IMG/VR virus record: IMGVR_UViG_3300010413_000038
Location: 1-56,011 of that record
DNA length: 56,011 nt
Reading direction: 5' to 3' (one strand)
Origin: a virus
Part shown: piece by piece, positions 30,404 to 39,849 of the stretch
How positions within the stretch are numbered: position 1 is the first letter of the stretch
Layout: every line of letters begins with the position of its first letter
Notes under the pieces: generated by a model
Told to the model about the DNA's origin: nothing
Databases searched by the model: none
Seen by the model: only the letters and a program-made list of their open reading frames with translations
Position numbers and translations under genes: made by a program

Positions 30404-31465
30404 ATGGCAAATTTTTCACCGAGTAATTTAGTAAAAGGACAAGCGTTGTTCAATCAGCGTTATAAGTCTTTAGAATGGAGATTGCCTGACACCGCCGCCT
30501 TATCTGTGGCTTATATTGGTGAAAAGGCAAATCCTATGCTTGCAGAATTACGCAAGCGAGAAGATCGATCAGTATCAGCTTATTTTCCTATTAGAAAAAC
30601 AAAGGCTGCTTCATCTGCAAGGGTGCATAATCACACTGGAACTAGAGGAGATTCTTTAGAGGTGGCAATTAATTGGAGTACTGTTGTTGATACGTTTTCA
30701 ATATCAATAAAACAAAACGATAATAATGTTATTTCATGGGAAGAAAACTATGCTGCTCAGATGCAGAATTCTGTATTTAATGTATTATCTGCATTAGATA
30801 CTAGTTTTATAACATTATTAGAAGCTGATAGAACTCAGATAAACGTAGGAGGAGTAAATGGGACATTTGATGGTACAGATTATGTAATGGAAATTTCTGC
30901 ATCACATAAAGATTATTTCTTTCAGAATCTAATGGCTAATATGAGACAAAATCTTTATAAAGGCCAGTTAACTGTTATTGTTGACTCATTATCAGGAATT
31001 GAAGCAGCCAGACAAGCAAATCAAGGTATTGGAAATGCTACCAATTTAGGCTATCAATTCCTAAACATGAATATTGTTCAGTCTACAAACGCAATTCTTG
31101 ACGGATTAACTGACACTTATGATGGAGCAGCTTTAGCATTTCCAATGGATTCAGCAGGAGTTGTATTCTGGATACCAAAACAAAATCGTAAAGCTTTAGA
31201 CCCTGTACAAGCTCTTAGTTATAATGGTGATTTTGGTTCTATTAATGTTCCTATATATGATGATAAAGGAAATGTACGGTACAATGTACCTTTAGCTATT
31301 CATTCGTATGCAGAAAGAGCAGATGCTTCAGCCTCAAACGGTTCGGCACAGGATGTTGTAATTCAAATTGAAGTATCGCTAGATATGGCTTATGTATCAG
31401 CTCCTCTATCAACATTCAGAGGAAGTAATGATTCAGTAGTTTATGGATTTGGACAATTAAGCTAA
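30404..31465 (+). CDS. Major capsid protein
   Basis: The protein has 353 residues. Location directly after the scaffold, length, lack of motifs and the balanced beta/alpha composition fit an HK97-like major capsid protein of Bacteroidota phages (ANPMLAELRKREDRSVSAYF, then GQLTVIVDSLSGIEAARQAN). The codons are less AT-extreme than the neighbours, as expected of a highly expressed gene. A 79-base gap precedes it with no other gene. Confidence 0.78.
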   Translation: MANFSPSNLVKGQALFNQRYKSLEWRLPDTAALSVAYIGEKANPMLAELRKREDRSVSAYFPIRKTKAASSARVHNHTGTRGDSLEVAINWSTVVDTFSISIKQNDNNVISWEENYAAQMQNSVFNVLSALDTSFITLLEADRTQINVGGVNGTFDGTDYVMEISASHKDYFFQNLMANMRQNLYKGQLTVIVDSLSGIEAARQANQGIGNATNLGYQFLNMNIVQSTNAILDGLTDTYDGAALAFPMDSAGVVFWIPKQNRKALDPVQALSYNGDFGSINVPIYDDKGNVRYNVPLAIHSYAERADASASNGSAQDVVIQIEVSLDMAYVSAPLSTFRGSNDSVVYGFGQLS

Positions 31466-31479
31466 TAGGAGGAAATAAA

Positions 31480-31878
31480 ATGAAAAAAATATTAATATTA
31501 TTTGCGTTTATTATTTCTGCTATCTATGTTAATGCACAAGTAGATTTAAAATCAGAATATTCATTAACTACAGATACTGTAACTAATACAGGAACAGTTT
31601 ATATGACTGTTGGTGCTGCCTTCTCTGGGGATAATATATTAGCTGTCTCAGCTAAAACTACACAATTAAGTGGAACATCTGCTGGTACAGCTACATTGGA
31701 ATGGAGCATAGATGGTACTGATTATAAAACTCATCCAACTGCTGACACTATGACAATAGCGAACGGAGCTGTATATATTTGGTCTTTAGATCATACTTAC
31801 GCTAAAAAATATAGAGTTAAATTTACAGGTTCTGGAACAAATACAACTAAAGTAGAAGGTAAGTATATTTATAAATAA
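31480..31878 (+). CDS. Exported small protein in the head module
   Basis: The protein has 132 residues. A strong signal peptide (MKKILILFAFIISAIYVNA) ends just before Gln20. The mature part is all-beta with Thr/Gly-rich strands. The gene has an AGGAGG ribosome site, rare here. It is weakly similar to the next gene in layout (SDGTDY/SNDTNY and then the C-terminal K), so the two may be paralogues. A decoration protein or a secreted product are both possible. Confidence 0.7.
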   Translation: MKKILILFAFIISAIYVNAQVDLKSEYSLTTDTVTNTGTVYMTVGAAFSGDNILAVSAKTTQLSGTSAGTATLEWSIDGTDYKTHPTADTMTIANGAVYIWSLDHTYAKKYRVKFTGSGTNTTKVEGKYIYK

Positions 31879-32298
31879 ATGAAGCGTCTTTTTATTTCAA
31901 TATTATTCATAGTCTTTACCCTCTGTTTATTTGGGCAGAGAGGTAAAGGCGTTGTGCAATATTTAGACGTAGATACATTAAAAGGAGAAGATACCATATA
32001 TATTAATCTTCCAAAGCTTACAGGTTATTATTCTTTATCATTTGAATTATACTTTCATGAGGTAGGTGGAACATCAGATGGTATAGGAATATTAGAGGCT
32101 TCAAATGACACTAATTATGTCACATTAAACAATGTTGAACCTGTTATAACTGGAACTCCAAACGATACAATTGTTATATCAGATGGATTAATCCAATATT
32201 ATTTTTTATATGGGACTCCTGCTATTAATTATCGAGTAAAACTTATAGGTACAACAGGCGATACTACTAGAATCATATCAAATTATGTAATTAAATGA
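31879..32298 (+). CDS. Exported small protein, possible paralogue of the preceding gene
   Basis: This 139-residue protein has a signal peptide ending at Gly19 before Gln20 (SILFIVFTLCLFG-Q). The mature part is beta-rich with the phrase TDTVT/GDTTRI near the end. It starts directly after the preceding stop. The pairing suggests duplication. Its role is unknown. Confidence 0.68.
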   Translation: MKRLFISILFIVFTLCLFGQRGKGVVQYLDVDTLKGEDTIYINLPKLTGYYSLSFELYFHEVGGTSDGIGILEASNDTNYVTLNNVEPVITGTPNDTIVISDGLIQYYFLYGTPAINYRVKLIGTTGDTTRIISNYVIK

Positions 32299-33320
32299 TA
32301 AGGATTGAAGCTATACAAGCATTAAGGGGTTTAGTCGGATTTAAACAACCGATTAACCCTAATTATGCTTTTCTTGATTCAGATAATTTAAAATCAGATA
32401 GTGGATTAAAATTCGAAGATATAACAAGAATAATAACTATTCAGAATATTATTGATACATATGAATATCAAGGAACATTAACAGCAGATCAAAAAAATGG
32501 TATACTTGATTCATTAAGAGATTCAGCTGCAAATGATGTACTAATTGAGATATTTAATGATAAATCATTTATAAAAGAATCAAATATATTATTCCCACAC
32601 GAACAAGATTATGAATCTACAATAGATTTAATTAATGATTTCAATTATATTGAGATAAAACATTTAAAAAAAGGAATAACTACTAATATAAACAATATAA
32701 TATTATCATTCAGTGAAGATGCAACTTTTAAAATATATTTATATAAATCTACAACGAAAGACCCTATAGAAGAGATAGATGCAACTGTAGTTGGTGGAGA
32801 AGATACTAAAATATATTTAGGATGGAATTTAGATGATAGGTATACATATAGATTAGGATATAAAACATCTGAAGTTGGAACATCTAAACCTTATTTAAGA
32901 AATTATGAATTATCTAATATTGAAGAATTAAGTAATAATATATGTTTTGAATATTACTCAGCAAATTTTAATGGTGACAGATTAGATTTAAGCAGTGAAT
33001 TATCATATAGTGATGCATTAGGAATAAACATTGAATATTCTACATATATTGATTGGACATCTGAAATAATTAAAAATAAAAATTTATTTGCTAAAGCTAT
33101 ACAAATACAAATGGCATTAACTGTTGCAGATTTAATTTTAACTACGACTAATAGTAGCATTACGCAAAGATTAACGCAGGAAGCTTTAGAGAGAATTGGA
33201 TATATTTTAGGTAATGCTGAAAAGGGAACCGGATTAAAAGGACAATTCAGAAAAGAAATCGAAAATATTAAAAGATTTTTCTTCCCCGTAAGTAGAATAT
33301 ATAAAAAAACAATTGGATGA
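32295..33320 (+). CDS. Head-tail region structural protein
   Basis: This 341-residue protein overlaps its neighbours by four bases at both ends, as is usual for neck and connector genes. No clear family could be assigned. A beta-rich middle (about 105-185) and a helical C-terminus are apparent. It may be an adaptor or connector protein. Confidence 0.5.
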   Translation: MIRIEAIQALRGLVGFKQPINPNYAFLDSDNLKSDSGLKFEDITRIITIQNIIDTYEYQGTLTADQKNGILDSLRDSAANDVLIEIFNDKSFIKESNILFPHEQDYESTIDLINDFNYIEIKHLKKGITTNINNIILSFSEDATFKIYLYKSTTKDPIEEIDATVVGGEDTKIYLGWNLDDRYTYRLGYKTSEVGTSKPYLRNYELSNIEELSNNICFEYYSANFNGDRLDLSSELSYSDALGINIEYSTYIDWTSEIIKNKNLFAKAIQIQMALTVADLILTTTNSSITQRLTQEALERIGYILGNAEKGTGLKGQFRKEIENIKRFFFPVSRIYKKTIG

Positions 33321-33865
33321 TATTTGCAAAAGATGTCACATATGGTCTGGAAACAACTGTAAAACATTTACAGCAATATATAGATGCTAATATTCAATGG
33401 TTAGGGACTAATAATATTTATGGACTTATTTATAGAAATTCATCTGATAAAGGAATAATTCCAGAAGCATATATAGGTGATGGAATCACAAAAAAAGAAT
33501 ATGACAATGTATTTTGTCAGGATAATATTACGTCTACAATAGGATTTTTAGAGTCTGGTGATCGCAATTTAAGTGGTGGTAGGAATGTAAATGTTGACGC
33601 TATAGTAACAATTAGATTAGATAAAGCCTTTAATAGTGATATAAGAAATGATGAATTAGCTATGTTGCAATTCGAGAGATTACTTAAGGGATTTTATGGG
33701 ATAAATGAAGTATTAACATCTAAGCAGGGTATTGAAAATGTGTTCTCTGGATTTTATTATGATAATATGCTATATAGAGATATGCATCCGTGGTTAACAT
33801 TTTCAATGCAAGTTAATTTATTGTATAATGATGATTTAAAATGTAATTCATTAAGTGTCAATTAA
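33317..33865 (+). CDS. Head-tail connector or tail completion protein
   Basis: This 182-residue protein is in the usual place of head-tail joining proteins (after capsid, before tail tube). LLKGFYGINEVLTSKQGIEN and a beta-rich C-terminus (MHPWLTFSMQVNLLYND) are compatible with a tail terminator. Similarity is too low to be firm. Confidence 0.5.
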   Translation: MIFAKDVTYGLETTVKHLQQYIDANIQWLGTNNIYGLIYRNSSDKGIIPEAYIGDGITKKEYDNVFCQDNITSTIGFLESGDRNLSGGRNVNVDAIVTIRLDKAFNSDIRNDELAMLQFERLLKGFYGINEVLTSKQGIENVFSGFYYDNMLYRDMHPWLTFSMQVNLLYNDDLKCNSLSVN

Positions 33866-34784
33866 AAAGAAAAATATAACTTTTGCCTCAACAGGACAGG
33901 ATTTTGACCTAAATAAAAACTTTTTAGGTGAAATGACTAGCATATTCCTTACACCTAGCAGTTTTAGCCTTACAGAAAGTGAGTTGCAAGATATTGATAC
34001 ATTATTTAATTATATGTTGGATGGTAAAATATTCCCTATACATCGCATATTTAGTTACGAAACTAATCACAAGGATGCTGAGTATGCAGATGCATTACAA
34101 GATTTTAGTTTCAGAAACTATAGAGGTAAAGACATTTTTAAAATAAAATATGATATAAGACCTGATTATCATCAGCTATTGCAGCAATTTGAAGGTCAAG
34201 AAATGAGATTAATAATAGGAATGAATAATAATAGTTTCCTGTGCACTCAGTATGGTGATAATGTAAGAGGTTATTTACTATCAGATATAACAATTGAAGA
34301 TATTGAAATATTTAATACAAACTTAAGCCCTTTAAGAATTGAATTAGCTGATAAAAAAGAGCGAGACAGTGAATTGCAAGTTAATGCAGGATATAGGCTT
34401 TTTGATTTAGATAGAAGAATTCTTGAAGTTGAAATAGATGTCACTACTACAACAACACCATCAAATGCAGAAGCTACTTTATCAGTTAGTTATTTAGGAA
34501 ATCCAATCGAAACATTAATCTTAGAAGATATCATATTCAATGATGATATAAATGGAGATATTGAATTTAATATTATTAATTATAACGGAGGAATATATAA
34601 ACTTTATTCTCCTGATGCTCCTCCAACGTCAGGCTGTGTTACAATAAACACATATGGGTATATAGGCCGTCAAAGATATAAGATTAGAATTGTTTCCACA
34701 TATGATAGTTGGGTTCTAATTGATGGGGATAATTTTGTGACAATAAATGGGGGGGATAATTTAGTATTTGTAAACACTAATTAA
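33855..34784 (+). CDS. Tail-associated structural protein
   Basis: The product has 309 residues. The start is GTG inside the previous gene. The N-terminal half (HRIFSYETNHKDAEYADALQ) recalls the tail-tube-like gene at 35319 (LLPVHDVINIEDMSSEKKVF) in placement and layout; the C-terminal half is beta-rich. A minor tail tube or neck protein is possible. Confidence 0.5.
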   Translation: MSIKKKNITFASTGQDFDLNKNFLGEMTSIFLTPSSFSLTESELQDIDTLFNYMLDGKIFPIHRIFSYETNHKDAEYADALQDFSFRNYRGKDIFKIKYDIRPDYHQLLQQFEGQEMRLIIGMNNNSFLCTQYGDNVRGYLLSDITIEDIEIFNTNLSPLRIELADKKERDSELQVNAGYRLFDLDRRILEVEIDVTTTTTPSNAEATLSVSYLGNPIETLILEDIIFNDDINGDIEFNIINYNGGIYKLYSPDAPPTSGCVTINTYGYIGRQRYKIRIVSTYDSWVLIDGDNFVTINGGDNLVFVNTN

Positions 34785-34786
34785 AA

Positions 34787-35290
34787 ATGGCAGATAAAAA
34801 TATAAATCAAGTAAATGGTGGTCAAACCACATCACCTACAAATGGCAGGTTCTATGTGATTAGACCAGCTGCCACACCTTCAGGATTTGAAGACTACTGG
34901 ATTAGTGAATCAGATTTACATTCAGCATTAAATACACTTATATCATCAAATACGTCTAACATATCTAATCATGAAACTAGAATTACACAGGTAGAATCCT
35001 CTGTATTAAAAACAGTTGTCCAAAATACAGGAACGTTTGATTTTAATATGCCTATAAACAGTTCAATTGATTCAATTTGCATTAAAACAAGAACTGGAAA
35101 TCCTATTGTTTCAATTGTAAACGCAACAAGCGGAGACGTGTATTTAAGTGAATATGATATCGAATCTGATGGATATTTAAGATTAACGCTAAATACGGAA
35201 CCTTTTAAAAATGTATCGAATATTCAAGTAACCGTTATAGGAGGATATATCGATATTACAAGATTTACAAAAACAAATATTTTTAGTTAA
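34787..35290 (+). CDS. Structural protein with coiled-coil segment
   Basis: This 167-residue protein has an N-terminal stretch rich in Thr/Asn/Gly, a coiled coil around ISNHETRITQVESSV (about 59-73) and a beta C-terminus. This layout is common in trimeric fibre or tail accessory proteins. No specific function is given. Confidence 0.5.
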   Translation: MADKNINQVNGGQTTSPTNGRFYVIRPAATPSGFEDYWISESDLHSALNTLISSNTSNISNHETRITQVESSVLKTVVQNTGTFDFNMPINSSIDSICIKTRTGNPIVSIVNATSGDVYLSEYDIESDGYLRLTLNTEPFKNVSNIQVTVIGGYIDITRFTKTNIFS

Positions 35291-35318
35291 CATAATATAA
35301 ATAAAAATTTAAGAAAAA

Positions 35319-36227
35319 ATGTCAACAACTTTATCATGCGGACAAGTAAGAGACGGATTACCTGAATCATGTAGCAAAGGAAATCCGTTGAGAATAATGG
35401 CTGGGTTCTTTACAGTAGCTAAAGGAACGTCATTCACTGAGACTGAGGCGGCAGCATTGGCTAATTATAATACAATGGTTAGAGAAAAAACGTTGCTGCC
35501 TGTACACGATGTAATAAACATCGAGGATATGTCTTCTGAGAAGAAGGTATTCGAATCTGTATTAGGGTTTAAAAAAACAATGCATAAAGGTATTAGAGGT
35601 TATCGCTTATCATTTGATATGACCATGGATGAATATAAGGTATTAGATTCATGGATGGGTAAGAATTTTGATATAATACCTTATGATTCAGATGGTATAA
35701 TTATTTTTAAATCACTAGGAGGTGACAATTTAGGTGGTTTTCCTATTGCTTATTTTGATGTTGAAAAACCAGCTGTAATTACTGAGGCTGCGCCTATGCT
35801 TACAATGGTTGAAATACAGGAAGAAGATGCAAACGATTGGCTATTAGCAAGGCATCTAAAACCTCAAGATAATACAACTATTGCAGACAGATGGTCACCT
35901 AAAGATATTAAAACTATAACAAAAGTTACATTAACAGCTGGTGCAGTTGCTGCTAATGCTTTTACTGTTAATCTTGATTATGTTTCTACTTCTGAAATGT
36001 TAGACGGATCAGATGTAGCTAAAGTAGTAACAGGAGCATTATTAGCTAATTTTGATGTACGAGATGGAACCGGATCCGTAGTTACACCTACTAGTGTAGT
36101 TGAAACTGTAGGAACTCCTGGAGAATATACAATAACATGCACTACTTATACAGGTGGAACAGCTCAGCTAGTAGCTACAGCATCGGATGAGAAGTATTTT
36201 GAATCAGATGTTGTTGTTGTTAGTTAA
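35319..36227 (+). CDS. Probable major tail tube protein
   Basis: This 302-residue protein lies directly before the tail chaperone-like genes and tape measure. The first 200 residues have a beta-rich tube-like composition (GIRGYRLSFDMTMDEYKVLD), and a Thr/Val/Ala-rich C-terminal part around 205-300 resembles an Ig-like domain seen on tail tubes. Position is the strongest evidence. Confidence 0.6.
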   Translation: MSTTLSCGQVRDGLPESCSKGNPLRIMAGFFTVAKGTSFTETEAAALANYNTMVREKTLLPVHDVINIEDMSSEKKVFESVLGFKKTMHKGIRGYRLSFDMTMDEYKVLDSWMGKNFDIIPYDSDGIIIFKSLGGDNLGGFPIAYFDVEKPAVITEAAPMLTMVEIQEEDANDWLLARHLKPQDNTTIADRWSPKDIKTITKVTLTAGAVAANAFTVNLDYVSTSEMLDGSDVAKVVTGALLANFDVRDGTGSVVTPTSVVETVGTPGEYTITCTTYTGGTAQLVATASDEKYFESDVVVVS

Positions 36228-36236
36228 TATAATATC

Positions 36237-36668
36237 ATGAACTTAGACCGCATTATAAAAAATTGTGACAGAGTAATAAAAGAACTTCCTTCTTATGCAG
36301 CAGAGATTATCGAAGAAGAAAAGAAGGAAGTGCTTTCTATTCAAGAGGAACAAATTAAAAGCGGTTATAGAGGTGATGGAAAAAGAACAAAGAAATATAA
36401 AAGCGATGCATATGTAAAGCGTAAAAAACAAACATCAAAATCAAAACCTTATCGTGATTATTTTGATACGGGAGAATTTTTAGGAAGTATGTTTTTAAAC
36501 GCTAACGGAGACAACGTTTTTATAGGATCATATGATGAGAAAACGGCATTTCTGGAAAAAGAAGAAGATAACGAGATGTTTGGAATAATGCCGTCAAATC
36601 AGAGTAAAGTAGATAAACGAATAACACCAAAATTAATTAAAAAAGTAGGAAATGAACTTGGTAAATAA
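36237..36668 (+). CDS. Virion morphogenesis or tail completion protein
   Basis: This 143-residue protein has a basic middle (SGYRGDGKRTKKYKSDAYVK) and the segment YFDTGEFLGSMFLNANGDNV followed by FLEKEEDNEMFGIM, resembling phage virion morphogenesis or minor tail proteins. It overlaps the next gene by 17 bases. Confidence 0.55.
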   Translation: MNLDRIIKNCDRVIKELPSYAAEIIEEEKKEVLSIQEEQIKSGYRGDGKRTKKYKSDAYVKRKKQTSKSKPYRDYFDTGEFLGSMFLNANGDNVFIGSYDEKTAFLEKEEDNEMFGIMPSNQSKVDKRITPKLIKKVGNELGK

Positions 36669-36966
36669 CAAAACAGGAAAATCATTAAAGATAGAAGATG
36701 CTTTAGTAATAGCGGGGCAACAGGCATATATAATTAAGCCTAAAGAGGCGTGGTTATTAGAGGTTGGGAGTCTTTTGAAATTTGAATATCGTAAAAAACA
36801 TGGTAAAGTAGTTTATACTTTTAAATGGAATCAAAAAGAAAACAAACTTGATATTTACGACTCAGATAATAAATATGTTAAATCACTCGAAAGAAAATCA
36901 GAAACTAAAGTATCATCAGACGTGTCAAACGCTACCGCTAAGAAAAATGATAAATCTACAAAATAG
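36652..36966 (+). CDS. Possible tail assembly chaperone
   Basis: The 104-residue product is basic and ends in a lysine-rich tail. It and the next gene occupy the place of the gpG/gpGT chaperones between tail tube and tape measure. The two frames overlap by 20 bases in different frames, so a frameshift cannot be ruled out, although the next gene has its own ATG. Confidence 0.45.
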   Translation: MNLVNNKTGKSLKIEDALVIAGQQAYIIKPKEAWLLEVGSLLKFEYRKKHGKVVYTFKWNQKENKLDIYDSDNKYVKSLERKSETKVSSDVSNATAKKNDKSTK

Positions 36967-37510
36967 TGTAGATGAAAATGGAGTGGCAGACGCAAGACAC
37001 ATATTAATTGATGAAGTTTGGCCAGAAGATTATGAAGATTCTAATCTTATCCAGGCAGTAGAAAAAATAATGATTGAATGGAATAAGTTGAATGGAATAG
37101 AGCATGATATGGATGAATTATTATATAAACAAGATTCAAATCTTTATGATAGGGCTAAACTTGAAGCTTTAGAATTGGCATATATTTGTTGTAATTTAGC
37201 TGAATCCGCCGAAATATTAGGAAATATAAAAGAAAAAGAATTATGTCTAAAAGAATGTGATGATATACTCAATAAGTTTAATATATATGGATTAAAAACA
37301 AAGCATGATATTGAGCAAAAATCAAAACAAATTGAACAAAAAATAAAAGATGATATAAAAGAGAATATAAGAAAACATAAACATAAAAAAAATATTAATT
37401 TTTATGATTTAATTATTCCTATTGAAATATATTTTAAAAAAGATATCGATGAGAATATAACATGTGCTAAATTTATATCATATGTTAATAAATTAAAAAA
37501 TGTATCATAA
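36947..37510 (+). CDS. Possible tail assembly chaperone, second gene
   Basis: The protein has 187 residues from ATG 36947; an upstream ATG at 36848 is rejected because it lies inside the previous gene. The protein is helical and acidic in the first half and basic later. Its stop overlaps the tape measure start. Function is inferred from position only. Confidence 0.5.
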   Translation: MINLQNSVDENGVADARHILIDEVWPEDYEDSNLIQAVEKIMIEWNKLNGIEHDMDELLYKQDSNLYDRAKLEALELAYICCNLAESAEILGNIKEKELCLKECDDILNKFNIYGLKTKHDIEQKSKQIEQKIKDDIKENIRKHKHKKNINFYDLIIPIEIYFKKDIDENITCAKFISYVNKLKNVS

Positions 37511-39849
37511 TGGCTGGTGTTTTTGATGCTCAGAATATTAATATAGTAACTAAACTTAGAGAAGAAATAATACTTATAAAAAAATCTCTAATAGATTTAC
37601 AATCAGCATATAATAACGCATCAAAAACACAAGATGACGTTAATAAAAAAACAGAAAATTTAACTAAAATAGAAAGAGATAGATTAAAATTATTAGATAA
37701 TTTAAAGAAAGCGAATTCAGATAATATACAAAAAAATGAGGAATTAAAAGTTCAATTACAAGAGCAGAATAAAATAAATAAACAATTAGCTAAAGAAAAA
37801 ATAGGATTAATAGGAGCTTATGAGAAAGAATCAAGGAAATTAACCGATTTAAGGAAAAAATATAAAGATTTAGCTGTATCTGGAAAAGAAAACACAAAAG
37901 AAGCTAGAAAACTCAAAGATGAAATAACTAAACTTGATGGTAAATTAAAGAAAGTTGATGCATCTACAGGTCAATTTCAACGCAATGTTGGGGATTATCC
38001 TGGATCATTAGGAAGAGCTGGATCTGCTGTTCAAAGATTAAACATGCAATTTAAAGCGTTATTAGCCAATCCTATTGTTCTTGTTATAGCTGCTATTGCT
38101 GGGGCATTTATAGCATTGGCAAAAGCATTAAAAAGAAGTGAAGAAGGACAAAATGCATTAAATAAAATAAGTTCTGTATTATCAGCAACATTAAATGTAT
38201 TCTTAGACATAGTTACTAATTTAGCAGAAAAATTAATAAAGGCTTTTGAAGATCCACAACAAGCAGTAAAAGATTTATGGGAATCTATAAAAAATAATCT
38301 AGTTAATAGGATTAAGGCTGTAGCTGATTTATTTATCGGATTAAAAGACGTAGGTGTGAATACTTTTAATTTGATAGGAGCAAGTATAAAAGGAATATTT
38401 AAAGATAATGATGAAGATATTAAAAAGTATAAGGATGGCATTATAAATGCTACTGCTGATATAGGAGGTGCAATGATTCAAGCTGCAACAGGATTAGAGC
38501 CTGAAAAAATAATACAAGGATTTATAGGGATTACTGAAGAAATAACAAGAGAAGCTAAAATTGCAGCTGATTTAGCTAATAAACAAGCAAAGCTAGATAA
38601 ATTAATTCGTAAAGCTTTAGTTTTTGAGGCAAAAGCAAGAGCAGAGATAAATAATTTAAGAGAAACAGCCGCTAAAAAAGATGAAGTATCAGCTTCGGAT
38701 AGATTAGCAGCTTTAGAAAAGGCTATAGCTTTAGAAACAGAAATAGAAGATTTAAATGTTAGAATAGCAAAAGAAAAATTATATATAAAAGCGACACAGA
38801 ATGCTTTAGGTGCATCAACTAAAGAGGATTTAGATGAAGAGGCTAGGTTAAGAGCTGAAATATATAACGCAGAAGCACAAGCAGCTAGAAAAAGAAAATT
38901 ATTAGAATCAGAGAGAGTGTCAGCGACAAAAGAAGTAAATAAAGAATTTATAAAACAATTTGATGGACTTACAGAAGAAAATAAGAAGTTCCAAGAAGAA
39001 TTATTTAATGAGCTAATAGAAGAAGAGAAAAATTTAACAGAAAAAATAGAAGAAGAAGAAGAGAAAAGATTAGAAGCACATAAAGAAAGAATAGAAAATC
39101 AAAAAGAATTAGACAAATTATATGAACAAGTAAGATTAGAAGCAGAACAATCCGCAATAAATATAATTACAGATCAATATAATGCTTCAATTGATAATAA
39201 ATTAGCTAAGTTCATGGCATCTAATGAAGCTGAAAAAGAAATACAAAAAGATAGATTAGATAAGGGAATTATATCAGAAGCTCAATATAAGAAAAAAATT
39301 GAAGCTTTAGATCTTAAAGCAAGGCAAGAAAGTGCGAAAGCCGAAAAGAAGAAAGCTTTATTTGATATAGGTATTAATACACTCGTTGGGGTGTTAAAAA
39401 CAACTGCTAATTTAGGATTACCAGCTGCAATCCCTTTTATAGCGGCTACTATTGCATTAGGTGCAATACAAGCTTCGACTGTAGCAGCAAAGCCTATTCC
39501 TAAATTTAGACACGGTTCAAAAGGGGAATTAAAAGGCGACACAATGGCAATAGTTGGAGATGGAGGAAAGGCTGAAACTATAATTGATCCTTATGGTAAT
39601 TATATGTTGACTCCAAATATCCCTACCGGTGTATTTTTGCAGAAAGGGTCTCGTGTGTTATCAGGTGAAGAAACTGAAAAATTAGTAGAAAAAAATAATG
39701 AGTTTGCAGAATTAATAAAAGAAACTAAATTAACACGTAAAGCAATAACATCACAAAAAAATATAAGGAGTGAATTTACTCCTAATGCTGTATATTATAG
39801 TATAGAACAGAAAAATAGAATCGAACGAATAAGAAGGAGGTATATATAA
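37510..39849 (+). CDS. Tape measure protein
   Basis: This 779-residue protein sets tail length and is ejected with the DNA. It has an N-terminal coiled coil (about 15-155), one hydrophobic segment (187-206, NPIVLVIAAIAGAFIALAKAL region), long charged helices around 350-560 and a Gly-rich hydrophobic part near 640-665. FRHGSKGELKGDTMAIVGDG near the C-terminus is typical of Bacteroidota phage tape measures. By the usual rule of about 0.15 nm per residue the tail would be near 115 nm. Confidence 0.88.
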   Translation: MAGVFDAQNINIVTKLREEIILIKKSLIDLQSAYNNASKTQDDVNKKTENLTKIERDRLKLLDNLKKANSDNIQKNEELKVQLQEQNKINKQLAKEKIGLIGAYEKESRKLTDLRKKYKDLAVSGKENTKEARKLKDEITKLDGKLKKVDASTGQFQRNVGDYPGSLGRAGSAVQRLNMQFKALLANPIVLVIAAIAGAFIALAKALKRSEEGQNALNKISSVLSATLNVFLDIVTNLAEKLIKAFEDPQQAVKDLWESIKNNLVNRIKAVADLFIGLKDVGVNTFNLIGASIKGIFKDNDEDIKKYKDGIINATADIGGAMIQAATGLEPEKIIQGFIGITEEITREAKIAADLANKQAKLDKLIRKALVFEAKARAEINNLRETAAKKDEVSASDRLAALEKAIALETEIEDLNVRIAKEKLYIKATQNALGASTKEDLDEEARLRAEIYNAEAQAARKRKLLESERVSATKEVNKEFIKQFDGLTEENKKFQEELFNELIEEEKNLTEKIEEEEEKRLEAHKERIENQKELDKLYEQVRLEAEQSAINIITDQYNASIDNKLAKFMASNEAEKEIQKDRLDKGIISEAQYKKKIEALDLKARQESAKAEKKKALFDIGINTLVGVLKTTANLGLPAAIPFIAATIALGAIQASTVAAKPIPKFRHGSKGELKGDTMAIVGDGGKAETIIDPYGNYMLTPNIPTGVFLQKGSRVLSGEETEKLVEKNNEFAELIKETKLTRKAITSQKNIRSEFTPNAVYYSIEQKNRIERIRRRYI

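Noticed and set aside
36848-36946. Upstream start of the second chaperone-like gene
   Set aside because: It lies fully inside the previous gene in another frame; the protein-like sequence begins at 36947.
36652-37510. Programmed -1 frameshift of gpG/gpGT type
   Set aside because: The second frame would need +1 (or -2), has its own ATG at 36947, and no clear slippery site is seen at the overlap.
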